A stretch of DNA of 64,000 nucleotides from Umbilicaria muhlenbergii (GCA_000611775.1 KK106981.1:10443183-10507182); one strand, 5' to 3'. Positions 34,272 through 46,045 are shown, counted from the stretch's first letter. Program-made: numbers and translations. Notes: generated by a model not told the origin, from the letters alone.

Positions 34272-35420
34272 ATGACCACCCAAATCTTCGTCCTCGGCGC
34301 AACTGGCTACGTCGGAGGCTCTATCCTCTCACACCCCTAATCCTCCCCCTCTTCCGCGACCTACTCGTTCAGCGCCCTAGTCCGCGACACCCAACGGGCC
34401 GAGAAGCTCCGCTCCCTCAACGTAAAACCTGTCATCGGCTCCTTCAGCGACCTCGCACTCCTGACCGCGGCGACCGCCGATGCCGACATCGTCATCAATG
34501 CATTCTCCGACGACCTGCCCGCCACGCAAGCGCTCGTCAAGGGGCTCAGGGAAAGGGGCGGCAAGAGAGGCCCGGCCTATCTGATCCAGGTCTCGGGCAC
34601 GGGGGTGCTATGCGACCATGCCCGAGGCGAGAACGACGCGTAAAAGCCGTTTGACGATCTGGATGTCAGCAGGATCAGGTAGTTGCCTGACGAGCAGCCG
34701 CATAAGAATGTGGATGACTACCTCTTCGGTTGTAACGACCAGCCGGACGTCTTAAGGACTATCATCACTTGTCCCCCGTCAGCCATCCTCTTCTCTTCTC
34801 TTCTCTTCTCTTCTCATTCCATGGCTGGGCGTCCTCTCCCCCCCCCGCAGAAGTATCAGAACTCCAGCTGACGAACTTCTCGTCCTCATAGCTTAGTCTA
34901 CGGCAAAGGTCTCGGCCTCTTCCCCCAACGCTCCAAACAAATCCCCGCCATCATCGCCGCCGTCTTCCACACCCACATAAACGACCGGCTCGGCCCCGGC
35001 AAGAACCGCTGGGGCGTCGTGCACATGGCCGACCTCGCCCACTTCTACCGCCTCCTCGTCGAAGCGGCCATAGCCGGCACAGCCAGCTTCGGCGAGCAAG
35101 GCTTTTATTTCGCCGAGGCGGGCGAGGAGTCCGTCGGCGATACGTGTGCGCACGTGTATGAGGCTGTGGCGGAGAGGAAAGGGTGGGAGAGGAAAGAAAG
35201 GGAGGGATTTACGGAGGAGGAGGTGCAGAGGTGCTTTGGGGGTGAGGTCGGGTGGTGGGTCTTTGGGGGGAATTCGAGGAGTAGGGCCAATAGGGCGAGG
35301 GGGGAGTTGGGGTGGGAGGTGAGGGGGGAGGGGTTGTGGGCGTCGTTGGAGGGGGAGGTCGGGTATTGGGTTGGGAGGGAGGGGGAGTTGAAGAAGGTGG
35401 AGGGTGGGGTGGATGCCTGA
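34272..35420 (+). pseudogene. NmrA-like / NAD(P)-binding Rossmann-fold protein, inactivated by nonsense codons
   Basis: The frame starts with an ATG at 34272 and a Rossmann glycine motif (IFVLGATGYVGG). It is interrupted by three in-frame stops: TAA at 34338-34340, TAA at 34641-34643 and TAG at 34680-34682. Reading is otherwise in phase to a TGA at 35418-35420. One intron (34778-34891) has a weak GTCAGC donor and a TAG acceptor and contains a TTCTC microsatellite. Recognisable family text includes VIGSFSDLALLTAA, LIQVSGTGVL, the segment with PDEQPHKNVDDYL, and KNRWGVVHMADLAHFYRLLV. Members of this family are NAD(P)H-sensing or reductase-like proteins. Absence of frameshifts suggests recent loss by point changes. 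The 3' quarter is extremely G-rich, unlike the 5' half. Confidence 0.8.
34791..34815 (+). repeat. TTCTC microsatellite in the intron of the NmrA-like pseudogene
   Basis: About five copies of TTCTC in tandem. Confidence 0.85.
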
Positions 35421-36059
35421 GGGTGGGGAGGAGGTGGGAGGGGATGGATGGTGTAGTTGTCGGAATGGGAATGGGAATGGGAATGCGAATCGGTAGAAGA
35501 TAGGAGGGAATCAGAAGCAGTGCTGTGAACGAGATGTGCGACAGTGCCAGACCTTGATCTCCTCTAATATATCCATAATATTGAATGCGAGCATTCGAAC
35601 CGAATAGCACTCTGCTTGTTACGAATACCTGTGTTCCCCGCCTCAAGGGCTCGGGGAATGATGTCACCAATGACTTCCAAGCGGAGGCCAGGATCGAGAT
35701 CGACTACCTAGCTGCAGATGCCACGATTACCCCGCTCCCCACCCCCGCAATGTCAAATCGGTTACTAGCAACATGCCTCTCCGCGCTACTCTTGCCCGCC
35801 TCTCGTGACAGTGCCATGGCAAAAGCTACAACCATTGGGGATATAGCCGCCGACCAAGGTTCTAGACTCGGTGCTCACGCATACCTTACCCTCATCTTCC
35901 GGATACAGCGGCTGCAATTGGTTTCAGCCCCGACGGCTCATAAAGACATCCCCTCTCCCCATCCCCCGCTTCCCACTCTCACCATCCGCCAACCCAACAC
36001 ATCACCCCGTAACCCAGCCATCAAGCGAAAGCCTCCACCGCACTTCACCCACCACCACC
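35421..36059. other. Intergenic
   Basis: About 640 bases. It contains a short GGGAAT tandem repeat at about 35462-35486. Open frames here lack any domain or coding pattern I can support. Confidence 0.45.
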
Positions 36060-36284
36060 ATGGCCGATCCATCCCTCCCCGCGCAGTCCCGCAACCAGAC
36101 CATCACCTGCCTCGGCCTCCTCGTTGTCCCAACCGTCTTCTTCGTCGCTATGATGGTACGCCCTCCGATCAATTCTCTCGCCCGCGTTTCTCGCGTGCAA
36201 CTCGTCGCGGTCAATTCGATCCCCGCGTTGGCTTCGGCTCCCTTGGTTGCTTGTTTGTTGAGGGAGCGCGAGAAGGGACAGTGA
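36060..36284 (+). pseudogene. Possible N-terminal stub of a rhodopsin/PTH11-type integral membrane protein
   Basis: An ATG at 36060 in good context starts MADPSLPAQSRNQTITCLGL, which runs into one membrane helix (LLVVPTVFFVAMM). This resembles the first helix of the fungal SC7/PTH11-like seven-helix proteins, which begin with a similar SRN-xxI/V-TCL motif. A GTACGC donor follows directly, but I find no later exon with the expected second helix before 36730. The frame ends at 36284 with ordinary low-complexity sequence. It may be a truncated gene remnant or a chance match. Confidence 0.3.
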
Positions 36285-36729
36285 GGGGCTGTGCCGGTTG
36301 AGGCTTGCTTGGAGGGGTGGGTGGGAAGGCGTTTTGGTCGGGGCGGTGGGATGGGGGGGGTATGGGTCGCTGGGAGGGGTTCGGGAGACGGTTAGGGAAG
36401 TGGATTTGGTGGTGTTGGGTTGGCTTCGATGTGATGGTAGGGAGTTTGAGCGACTGGGTTGGGTGCTGGTGGGATTGTGGATTGTGGATTGGTAATTTTG
36501 CTGTTGGCGTGTTGGCTGAGATGGTGTCTTTGGAGTGGATGCTAGTTTCTGTGAGGTTGTCTTCGCGCTTTGGCTTGTGAATGGTGGAATGTGGCTTGGG
36601 TATCTTGTCGGATCTGGGACCGTCGAGTCGGTTGCGGAAGGGATGAGTTCATCGTATGGCCGGCCTTTCGCGCTTTCTCTGCGGCGAGGGTTCCAACCGG
36701 CATTGTCGACCTTGATACAAACCCACCTA
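36285..36729. other. G/T-rich intergenic segment
   Basis: About 445 bases, strongly G- and T-rich on the plus strand. Long frames on either strand here (for example minus 36755-36045) are compositional artefacts. No gene is seen. Confidence 0.45.
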
Positions 36730-37182
36730 TCAAGCCACGGTGGCGGACTCATCATCTGTCTTCGCCGGTTTAATACTCTCCCTCAGTTTAGGATAAAACT
36801 CCTTGATCATAGCCGTGTCCACAAATTCCTTCATCCTCACGATCTTCTCTCCACCCTCATCAAACTCCATAGTCCACATGTACTCGTTCCTGTATTCGCC
36901 CACCTTCGTGTCTCCCTTCGCACTTAACCACATGACGATCTTGCGCGCCTCGACGTCTTCAATCACTTCGTTGACTTTGAGATGGAAGTTGTCGAAGGCC
37001 CACACGATGAAGTTCATGCGCTGCGCGTATGCCGGGTTGTTCTGAGTGGGGAAATTGAAACGCAGAGGGACGATTTGCTGCGTGCAATCCGGCGTGCGAA
37101 AGGCCATCATGGCGGGGATGTCCATGTTGTTGAAGGCCGTGATTAGAGCATCGGCCGTCTGACGCTGCCGGGTAGGCGCCAT
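36730..37182 (-). CDS. SnoaL-like / NTF2-fold protein
   Basis: An intron-less 150-residue frame from the ATG at 37182. The pattern fits small fungal SnoaL-like proteins: an N-terminal helix ending in LITAFNNMDIPAMMAFRTPD, then strands with VNEVIEDVEARKIVMWLSAKG and a YMWTMEFDEGGEKIVRMKEF core. These have the cone-shaped alpha+beta barrel of NTF2 and SnoaL. Some members are cyclases or isomerases in secondary metabolism; many have no known role. No biosynthetic genes flank it, so I assign no substrate. It looks intact. Confidence 0.82.
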   Translation of the reverse strand: MAPTRQRQTADALITAFNNMDIPAMMAFRTPDCTQQIVPLRFNFPTQNNPAYAQRMNFIVWAFDNFHLKVNEVIEDVEARKIVMWLSAKGDTKVGEYRNEYMWTMEFDEGGEKIVRMKEFVDTAMIKEFYPKLRESIKPAKTDDESATVA

Positions 37183-37615
37183 GTCGGGGAAGATACGGTG
37201 GTGCTACGCAATACAGGACCTGTCGATGCGGTTAGTGGCGGACGTGCCTCCAGTGTCGTTGAGTGGCAGAGAGTGTGAGGAGTGTGAGGAGTGTGAGGAG
37301 TGTGAGGAAGTCTTAGCGGGATCACTTTCACCCACAGTCGCCACACCACCCACACCAGGCCGCTTTAACACTCGCCTCTCGCGAGCAGGGGTGAGGGAGG
37401 GTGATACAGTACTACAGAATAGGGCCCACTTGAGGTAGATCAAGAGATGCAGGGCTCTCCCGACCTAGGCTATGCCATACAGTGCCATACAGTGCCATAT
37501 ACTCTATTTTCGAAGAGAATGCATGATCATGATTCTTTGCTAAGATTGGGTTGCTAGTAGTCCTCCATATCGCCAAACAACACTGAACTCCAGACATATC
37601 ATGGAAGTTACGTGA
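37183..37615. other. Intergenic
   Basis: About 430 bases between the SnoaL-like gene and the DUF3176 gene, containing the tandem repeat at 37271-37310. No gene is seen. Confidence 0.5.
37271..37310 (+). repeat. Tandem repeat, 9-bp GAGTGTGAG unit
   Basis: Four copies of a 9-base unit (GTGAGGAGT) in exact tandem, about 90 bases upstream of the SnoaL-like start, in its presumed promoter or 5' UTR. Confidence 0.9.
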
Positions 37616-39657
37616 CTATTTTATGACAAATCGCCATCCAGACTCGGGCATGCTCAACTTTGCCTGAACCTTTTCTGCAGCATCTTCCATAGCCGGCAGG
37701 TCCACCATCGCACCATATCGCTCTCGACTGCTCGCGTCCAGACCGTGGAACAGTAAAGCAAGCGCTGATGATTTCCATGTCATCTGCCATGACCTGGTCG
37801 CGACGATTGTTGCGATCAAGAACGCTGCGGCAAGTACAATGAGCGCTGATGGAAGACTCAGCCACGCCCATTGTACCCGTATGCAAGTTTGGGACCCATA
37901 AGCCGTGCCATGGGCATACTCAGCACTAGGAGTGTCTCCGTTCTGTCGGATAATTGACGTCATGGCATTCGCCAGGCCCTCCATGTATGCGTTGGCCGAT
38001 TCGAGAGTCGCGGTGCCATTCGAGAATAAACCCAATTGCCATGGAGTGCCAGCGGAAGAAGCTGGGGTATGTGGTGGCAGCGTAGAATGCATAGGGTCAC
38101 CGGCGAACAGCTTGGAGAGAGAAAAGCTCAAAGCCTGAGTACTTGCCCATCCGAAGTTCCAAATGCAATCATTCGAGTAGTACTTGGTAGGCGTTTTCGT
38201 ATTGGTTGTCCATTGTTCCGGACCTGCAGTCGGGTTCGTCTCACTTGGTTCGTCCATGCCGACACACTCGCCCCAAGTTCCGTTGCGTAGTACTGAACTG
38301 GACAAAAGTGTGAAACCGGAGCCGAATGATGAATTGAGTTGTGGTGACTCATAAGCCATCGGCACTCGTGTTGTATTGAGAAGCTTCTCTTCCAGCACAG
38401 AATTAGTGACATTGGCTCCGTAAGTCTTCATGCATGGATAAATGAAGCACTTGACAGCAAATGGTTCATAGTCACACTTCTCATCAAGCTCAGACGCATT
38501 TGTACACGCATTCGCCCTATACATCAATGCATCAAAACCAGAGATGTAATCGATTCCGGGAGTTGAGTCCGCGTTGCTGTAGGCGCTCGAAGCCATCCAA
38601 ATGAGGCCCTCTGCATCCATATCTTCCATTAACCCGATCTTGGGCCCCGATTGTAAGTAGTAGGAGATCGTCTGGTTGTTCGTTTGTGTTTTGTTCCTGC
38701 TGATTGTCTCGGAGATGTCTGTACATCAACTGCACATTGCAAGCGACGAGTGGGTGGCACCGTGATCTTCGGGGAATGTGCAATTTCCCGTGGAACACTG
38801 GACGGGAATACTTGAAGTAGCGTTTACTGGTGGCTGAATAAGTCCGACGTACAGAGCAGCTGCCATAGTGTTGTCCAGTCCCGCCGAATCTGATGATGTG
38901 CGGGATCCGGATGTTGTGTAATTATTTGTTTTTGGTATGCTTGCAATGGCGCCTAGGATCGGTTGCGGACATTCATAGTACTGTACCACTTGTTGTGAGA
39001 AAGGGTCAATGGCAAGGGCTACGACCGTGATGAAGGCACCGAATACCGCAAGAGAGCTGTTTGAATGTTATTGAAGCTCAGGAAGTTGCATCTTACTCAC
39101 TGCTTGTATGTTGTGAACATCAACAAAAATGATCCCCAAGGCCCTCGACTGGCTGCGTCAAACCGGTCCAGGTCAAGTAACGACCGAGGTTGATGGAACC
39201 AGTGCCATTTAAGCTGTCCAATACCTGTGCCCGAGGTCAGCAGAGTACGTGAAACCGAATCGAACGCCATACCTTCAGCTACTGGCATCATCAAAGCGGC
39301 TTTCAAGACTGCTGTAAAGATTGCTATAAGGGAGTTGATCGAGATCAATTTCGGCCATTGCGGCATAGGCCGATCGGAATGTATGGCAAGCGTGATGAAT
39401 ATGGCGGCTAGAGCGAGTGTCGCAAGGAAGAAGCTCGAGATCTCAATTACCCAAGCATAGGTCCATATTCGGCTGAGGGGTCCAGGAACGACGCGCCTCG
39501 ACAATGGCTGATCAACAGCTTCGGAAGGGTGACTGGTGTCAACTTGCTCGTAGTCTGGAGGCCCATGACTATCGGCAGTTCGTAAGGCAATAGGTTTCCT
39601 GCTGTTGCTTTGACGGGCGCCACCAGGCGCAGCTGTCAATAGTTGCAGTTCTTCCAT
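37616..39657 (-). pseudogene. DUF3176 family membrane protein with one in-frame TGA
   Basis: Exons 39657-39101 and 39056-37616 (44-nt intron) give about 665 codons. DUF3176 text is clear: WVIEISSFFLATLALAAIFI (helix 1), WPKLISINSLIAIFTAVLKA (helix 2), IGQLKWHWF, FDAASRGPWGSFLL, then helix 3 (LAVFGAFITVVALAIDPF). After that comes a large Cys- and Asn-rich outer domain with many N-glycosylation sites (such as CSTGNCTF), and a last helix (LPSALIVLAAAFLIATIVA) near the C-terminus. A TGA at 38726-38728 interrupts the outer domain between AMCS and CTDISE; the frame is perfect on both sides and no intron fits there. A C-to-T change of CGA would explain it. It is either a very recent pseudogene or a sequencing error. 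The function of DUF3176 is not known. Confidence 0.85.
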
Positions 39658-41478
39658 TATCCGTATCTTGAGGCAGTGGGCAGCAGAGCGACAAGATCAA
39701 GAGACGGATGCCTTGTTGGCCATGAAGCAGTGATCGTTGGCGCACTTGGGAACATAGGAGTGGCACGACCTTTTGAGAAGCAGCGACAATTGTGGATATT
39801 GTAGCCTTACACGTGTGGAGGGTATTTTGAGCTCGCTGGGTGATTAGACCTCTTCCAAACTCGTACAGCCCATGCTTGCGGCGGGGGACGTATCATCGGA
39901 GGACAGGCGTATTCCGTTGTTGGGCTCCTACTTGATTGGAGGCTGGAGCAGATCAGTTGGGGCGGAGTGCTCGCAAGGCTGCCTGGCAGTCAATCATCTG
40001 GAAGGGTACATCTCCACTGCGCAAAGTCGTCGTCTAGATCTACTCTCCATATTCCGTATCGACAGCTTGATGTCGGCTATACGGACGTTGTACAGTAGTG
40101 ACGACGCGAAGCCGTACTACTTGTCCGCAGCGTCGTCTGAGTGCAATTTTACAACGATCCACTTTGTGTAGTATTCCAAGCTGAAATCTTCCATTGCTAG
40201 CGAGTAAACTAAATACTACTCCTGCTACTGCTACGAGTGGGTAGAGTTACTACTTAACAAGCACCGATTAAGCCCAATTCCTACATTTGCAGTTTGAATA
40301 TTTTGCCTGCAACGTGCATACCAAGTGTCTATATGTGCTCCACCCCCAACAGCTTCTCGAACCCTTATGGCACCCGCGTGTACAAGTGATATTGATATGC
40401 GAGGTATGGGTGCAGCAGTGACCACCCTAAGGCGAGGACGGTAGGGACTGGATTTTAATGAGTTCGGGGCAAGCAATTTGAGGAGGGAGTTGAAGAATAT
40501 TCTCTGCTAGTAAACAGGTATGAATCACTGTCTGTAGTCGATGAGGACAGTAGGAGGAGGATCTGGTGGTTCAGTGGTGATGACTATAAGTAGAGCGATG
40601 TAAATCATGTCTGGAGAGTAAAGACATGAGGCTGAAAGAGCCAAAATCAGGTCCGAACAACACTGAATGCGTCACCTTTGGCCACAGATTCTTGAGGCGT
40701 CCTCAGGCTTCTCGACGATTCCCACTTCAAGCTCAAGTTTGATCCACCTCGACTGAGCTGGCTTACCACGTGCGTCTTTATACCTGAGATACTCATGCAA
40801 CATTGATTAGCTACCTAGACCGGACCGTCGGTGGCGAATATCTTGGTCAAGTTAGCGATCTAGAGCGCGTGGGTGAAGGTCCAGGCAGTAGTCCGGCCGA
40901 GCCCTGCCCGCTTGGCACGACTGCTCACCTCACCCGATGCTCTGGTGACGGTCGCGCGAGCCTCCGGCGGCGTCGCGCGCTCGGGGCAGAAAAGTGAAGG
41001 CTTGAGGGGTGGCGGGGTGGCGGGTACGGCGGGGTAATCTCGGCGGAGGCGGGGGCGCCGGACGTGGGGCAGCTGTCGGGACTACGGTGCGGGTACCTTG
41101 CTCGTCTAGGTAGTTGGATCCCATGCTTTAATTCCTTCTGCCAGTTTCACTTCTAACGATAAGCAGGAACCTGGACTGACCAATTAGATAATTGATACTC
41201 GGGATTGGTGGGTAGCTTGCTCCGTAAATTTCCCAGTTCCGTTTAGCCTTCTTATCCATATCTTAGCCCTTTGCCCCGCGGACATCAACATCCCCACCCC
41301 ACAGTCCGTGGTAGTGCATCCCTTGAGCCGCAGATTGACGCTGTATATAACGATTCATAGCTGCAATATATTTTATATCTTGTGTCACGCATCTGCTCAG
41401 TCTCAGAACCAATTTGTCGCGAGCTTCTCTGTATTACTTGTGTGTTGCTAGTATAGATATTTGAATACCTACGATACA
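39658..41478. other. Intergenic between the DUF3176 gene and the amidase gene
   Basis: About 1.8 kb holding two divergent promoters. Frames such as plus 39872-40171 show no domain or signal. Sequence is ordinary, with a GC-rich patch at about 40900-41080. Nothing else supportable. Confidence 0.5.
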
Positions 41479-43515
41479 ATGGGCTGGGAAGAGACCGCCG
41501 CCGATAAGAAGGAACGCATCGAAACATCAATCCCAGAAGAATGGCGCATCAAGTCCAAAGATGTCGGCGACTCCGTTATGGATTACCCGGCGAAGAGTGG
41601 CATCCTGTCCAAGGAAGAGCTGGCCATCACCGAATCAACTGCTGTCGACTTGGTTGCGAAGATGGCCAAGGGGGAGTTGAAGTCGGTAGATGTGACACGG
41701 GCATTCTGTAAACGAGCTGCATTGGCACATCAACTGGTGATTGGTATCCGATAACGTCTCTCCATCTGTCTAATTGTTGCCTCAAGGTTAATTGCGCTCT
41801 TGAATTCTTCCCCGAAATGGCGCTTGCACAGGCGAAGGAGCTCGACGCCTACAACGAGAAGAACGGCAAGACCGTCGGCCCTTTGCACGGTCTTCCCATT
41901 TCGCTCAAGGACCAGTTCCGCGTCAAGGTAGGTTTGGTGTCTTTGCCGCTCCGGATTGCATACTAACGGTGAAAGGGGCTCGAAACGAGTATGGCCTATG
42001 TGGCCTGGATTGGCAAGTACGACGAGGAGGACTCCGTGCTCGTGACTTTGCTCCGCAAGGCTGGCGCTGTTTTCTACGTCAAGACGAGCGTGCCCCAGAC
42101 TTTGATGGTCTGCGAGACGATCAACAACATCATCGGCCGGACCGTGAATCCTCGCAACAAGAACTGGTCTTGTGGTGGCAGTTCCGGTGGCGAGGGCGCT
42201 AACGTTGGCTTTCGGGGCGGCATCATCGGCGTGGGCACCGATATTGGTACTATACCTTCCGTTGTCCTGACGCCTTATGCTGACAACTTCGTTAGGTGGT
42301 TCCATTCGAGTCCCCTCCGCATTCAATTTCCTCTATGGTCTCCGCCCAAGCCATGGGCGGCTACCGTACGCCAAGATGGCTAACAGTATGGAAGGCCAGG
42401 AGACCGTTCACAGCGTTTGTGGGCCCATTACTCATTCCGTAGAGGGTATGTTTTCATTCTACGTCCTTGGGCAATCTATACCTCATCTGTTCTTGTTGTC
42501 TGCCACGACATTACGGTTGGTTATTGAGCTGACTTGCTCGCCAGATATGAGACTGTTCACCAAATCCGTCTTGTATGAAGAGCCGTGGAAGTACGATTCA
42601 AAAGTGATCCCGATGCCCTGGCGGCAAGGCGAAGAAGATGTTATCAAGTCCAAGCTTTCATCTGGTGGCCTGACACTTGGCTTCTACAATTGTGATGGCA
42701 ATGTACGCGAACTTTTACTACACTTATTCAGATCGATCGACTCTGACAAACCTAGGTCCTTCCCCACCCGCCGATCCTCCGCGGTGTTGAAACCGTCGTT
42801 TCTACTATGAAGAAGAACGGCCACGAAGTCGTTCCCTGGGAACCGTACAAGCACGACTACGCCGTGAACCTCATCAACAGCATCTACGCAGGCGACGGGG
42901 GTGATGTAAGTTGCCGCCCCGGTCCAAACCCCACCCGCTAACACCAGCAAGGACGTCTACGGCGTACTCAAAGAATCCGGCGAACCCGCCATCCCCAACT
43001 TCCAGGACCTCATCAGCCCCGACCTACCCAAAGCCGACATGAACCAGCTCTGGGACGCCCAGTTGAAGAAGTGGACCTTCCAGTGCGAGTACCTCACGCA
43101 GTGGCGCCAGATGGAAGAGAAGCTCGGCAAGGAGATGGATGCGATCATTGCACCAATTACCCCTACGGCGGCGGTCAGGCATAATCAGTTCAAGTATTAT
43201 GGGTATGCTAGTGCAATTAACCTGTTGGATTTCACGAGTGTGGTTGTTCCCGTTACGTTTGCGGATAAGAATGTGGATAAGAAGAGGGAGGATTATAAGC
43301 CGTTGAGTAAGATTGATGGGGTTGTTAATGACGAATGTAAGGACAATTCGTTTTGTGATTCTGAGATACTTTGCTGACGAGACGTAGATGACCCAGAGGC
43401 GTACCATGGTGCTCCTGTTGCTGTGCAAATTGTGGGACGGAGGCTTAGTGAGGAGAGAACGATGGCTATTGCGGAGGAGATTGGAAGGTTGCTGGGGAAT
43501 CAGATCACACCTTGA
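41479..43515 (+). CDS. Fungal amidase (acetamidase/AmdS-like, amidase-signature family)
   Basis: Eight exons: 41479-41736, 41787-41927, 41976-42246, 42296-42445, 42545-42702, 42756-42905, 42952-43336 and 43388-43515. All are in phase, giving 546 residues. The amidase-signature triad is visible: Lys127 (LPISLKDQF), cis-Ser202 (SCGGSSGGEGA) and the nucleophile Ser226 (GVGTDIGGSIRVPS), with the usual 24-residue gap between the serines. The N-terminal IPEEWRIKSKD and the C-terminal HGAPVAVQIVGRRLSEERTM match fungal acetamidase-type enzymes, which hydrolyse small amides to acid plus ammonia. Substrate is not determined by sequence. Introns are 46-51 nt except the fourth (99 nt). The gene looks intact. 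Confidence 0.93.
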
Positions 43516-43825
43516 TTGGCTGGTCTGGTCTGACAGGTCATGGTTGTTCGCGTAGACGATGACGGATAGATTATCTTGTGAGATGCGGGATGAAGTTGGC
43601 CTATGTCACTTGCTAAGCTTTCCACTCGCACCATTTGATGTTGACCTAGCTGCATAAGTTTCCTACTATCGTTCCGGGCATGTCCATGTTGTCGACAGAA
43701 TTTCTCACTGATAAACCGTATTGTCGTACAATTGCTAATTGTTCACAATGCAGATTTAAAACACTAATACGAAAAGGTTCTTTTCTAAGCTCCCCTGCCA
43801 GTACCAGCGAAGGTATTCTCGCTGG
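43516..43825. other. Intergenic between convergent genes
   Basis: About 310 bases of 3' flank. No feature seen. Confidence 0.5.
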
Positions 43826-46045
43826 CTACGCTGGGGGTGGATCAATGCGAACCTGGTCTGGTTTTGCTGAGGCATATCGAGAGCTCTCTTCGTGCTTTCG
43901 AAGCATCGTCATATAGTTTTCGGAGGAGACGACAGTTTGCTGATGTTCTTCGCCATATAATCTCGTGTAGCCTTTGACTGCTCTCTGATAGAGAGAAGAC
44001 GCCTCTTCGTACCGACCTTGTAGGCCAAGCACAAAAGCAAGATTTTGGATTGACAACAATGTGTCAGGGTGTGCATCATCTAGCATCTGCTCTCGCACTT
44101 CCAACATCTCTCGGTGCAACTCTTCAGCCTCGTTGTACTTCTGCTGGCGCTCTAAGTTTTCACAGAACAGAGACATCACTGCTAAGGTGTCAGAATGCTC
44201 CCGGCCTAGCACTTTCTTTCTCGTCTCTAACACCGCTCGGTACAACTCTTCAGCCTCATGATACTTTTCCTGGTGATGTAAGATCTCCGCTAACGAAGAC
44301 ATTGTTGCTAAGGTAGTAGGATGCTCCACATCTAGCATCTTTTTTTCCCCCGCCAGCACTAGTTGGCTTAACGACTCAGCCTCACTGTACTTCCTCTGAC
44401 CCTTGAGGGCCTGAGTCAACAGAGCCAATGTTGTCAAGTTGTTAGGATTTTCATGCCCTAGCATCTTCTGTCCCACCTCCATTAACACTCGGCACATCTT
44501 TTCAGTCTCATTGTACTTTTCCTGACGCAGTAAGATCTCAGCCAAATGAGACATTGCTGTTAAGGTGTTAGGATGCTCCTTCCCTAGCCTCAGCTCCTGC
44601 GTCTTTAACACTTGACGACACAACTCCTCAGCCTCAATGTACTTTCCCTGGGAATCTAAGATCTCAGTCAACTGAGACATTGCTGTTAAGGTGTCAGGAT
44701 GCTCCTTCCCTAGCACCCGCCCTCTCATGTTCAAGACTTGTAGATGCAACTCCTCAGCCTCCTTGAACTTTCCCTGGGAATCGAAGATCTTAGCCAACTG
44801 AGACATTGCTGTTAAGGTGCCAGGATGCTCCTTCCCTGGCACCAGCTCCTGCGTCTTTAACACGTCACGGCACAACTTCTCAGCCTCTTCAAGTTGGTTT
44901 GAGTATAGCAAGCTCGAAGCCAAGTCTTGCTTGGCGCTAAGTGTGCCAGGATGTTCTGGTCCTTGCACTCTCTCCCTCATCATCAGAATTTTTTGTCGTA
45001 GTTTCACAGAAGCCTGCAACTGTCCCGTGTATTCCAGTTTATCGGCAAGAAGAGCTATACTGGTTATCGTGCTAAGATGCTCCCGCCCATATAGCTCTGA
45101 ACTCATCTCCACAACTCGCGACTGTAGCTTTTCTGCTTCTACCCACCGTCCTTGGCTTGTATATATGTCTGCCAAAGTTCCCATGTTGGCAATCGCGCCA
45201 GAGCCATTTGGGCCGAGCCTCTCAATAACCTGCGTCTGTAGTGCTTCTGCCTTGTCGAACCGTTGCTCGGCAATGTATCCCGCCACTTGATCTGCCATCC
45301 TTGTGGTGTCATCATCGAGGCCAATCTTATCACCCAACATCTCGTTGTCATTTTCCGGATCGGACTGGGTATTGATTTCAGTGTCCCTTGGAAGATCTCC
45401 CATTTTCTGAGCCCTGGCACCTCGAAGTAATTCTCCAATCGCTCTATGTTTCATAGTTATAGTCCTCAACCACTTAGGATCTAGGATGGTGGCATCAGCG
45501 CCATTTTCTAATAGAAGTTGCACCAGTGATAGATGTCCTCCAGAAGCAGCTGCCATCAATGCTGATCGGTAATCACTGGCTTGAGTATTGAATTTATCCC
45601 CCTTTTCCAAGAGCAATAGCACGATGGATTCATGTCCCTGAGAAGATGCTTCTGTAAGAGCGTCGCTGTAATCACCGGCTTGCGCAGCTGAGTCATGACG
45701 ATGCGGAGCGAAATCAGCTCCTAGCTCTAAGAACAGTCGGACCAGTGTGTCCTGCCCTCTGTGGGCCGCAACTTCGAGCGCAGTCTTGTAATCTCGATTT
45801 AAAATATAAGGGTAAGCCCCTTTGTCTAACAACAGCCGCACCACGGGTTCATTTCCTCCAGTGACTGCCGCTAGTAATGGAGTACCCCATGTCTCCCCGT
45901 TAGAGTTCAAGTCTGCACCTTCTTCCAACAACTGCGCCACCTCAGCTTCGAGGCCTTCGTAAGCTGCAATATGTAGAGCGGGGTTTTTCTCTTTCTCGTA
46001 AGAAGCTCCTGAGTTAGTCTCCCATTTCTTATCCGAGGAAGTATC
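43826..46045 (-). pseudogene. 3' part of an ankyrin-TPR protein gene, cut at its 5' end by a Copia insertion
   Basis: The minus-strand frame is open from the Copia boundary at 46045 to a stop at 43826, about 739 codons with no ATG near the boundary, so the true start is missing. It begins inside an ankyrin array: ALHIAAYEGLEAEVAQLLEE, then about four more repeats such as SALMAAASGGHLSLVQLLLE. A linker follows, then about ten 42-residue TPRs of kinesin-light-chain type with a HPxTLTAMSxLAEI and QGKYxEAEELxRQVL pattern. Several adjacent TPRs are nearly identical in protein and DNA. The order ankyrin then TPR fits STAND-like recognition proteins. The N-terminal part should lie beyond the far end of the Copia, outside the window. 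Confidence 0.85.

Noticed and set aside
36045-36755. A 236-codon minus-strand frame rich in Pro, Ser and Thr
   Set aside because: It reflects the strong G/T bias of the plus strand, overlaps the SnoaL-like 3' end and shows no domain.
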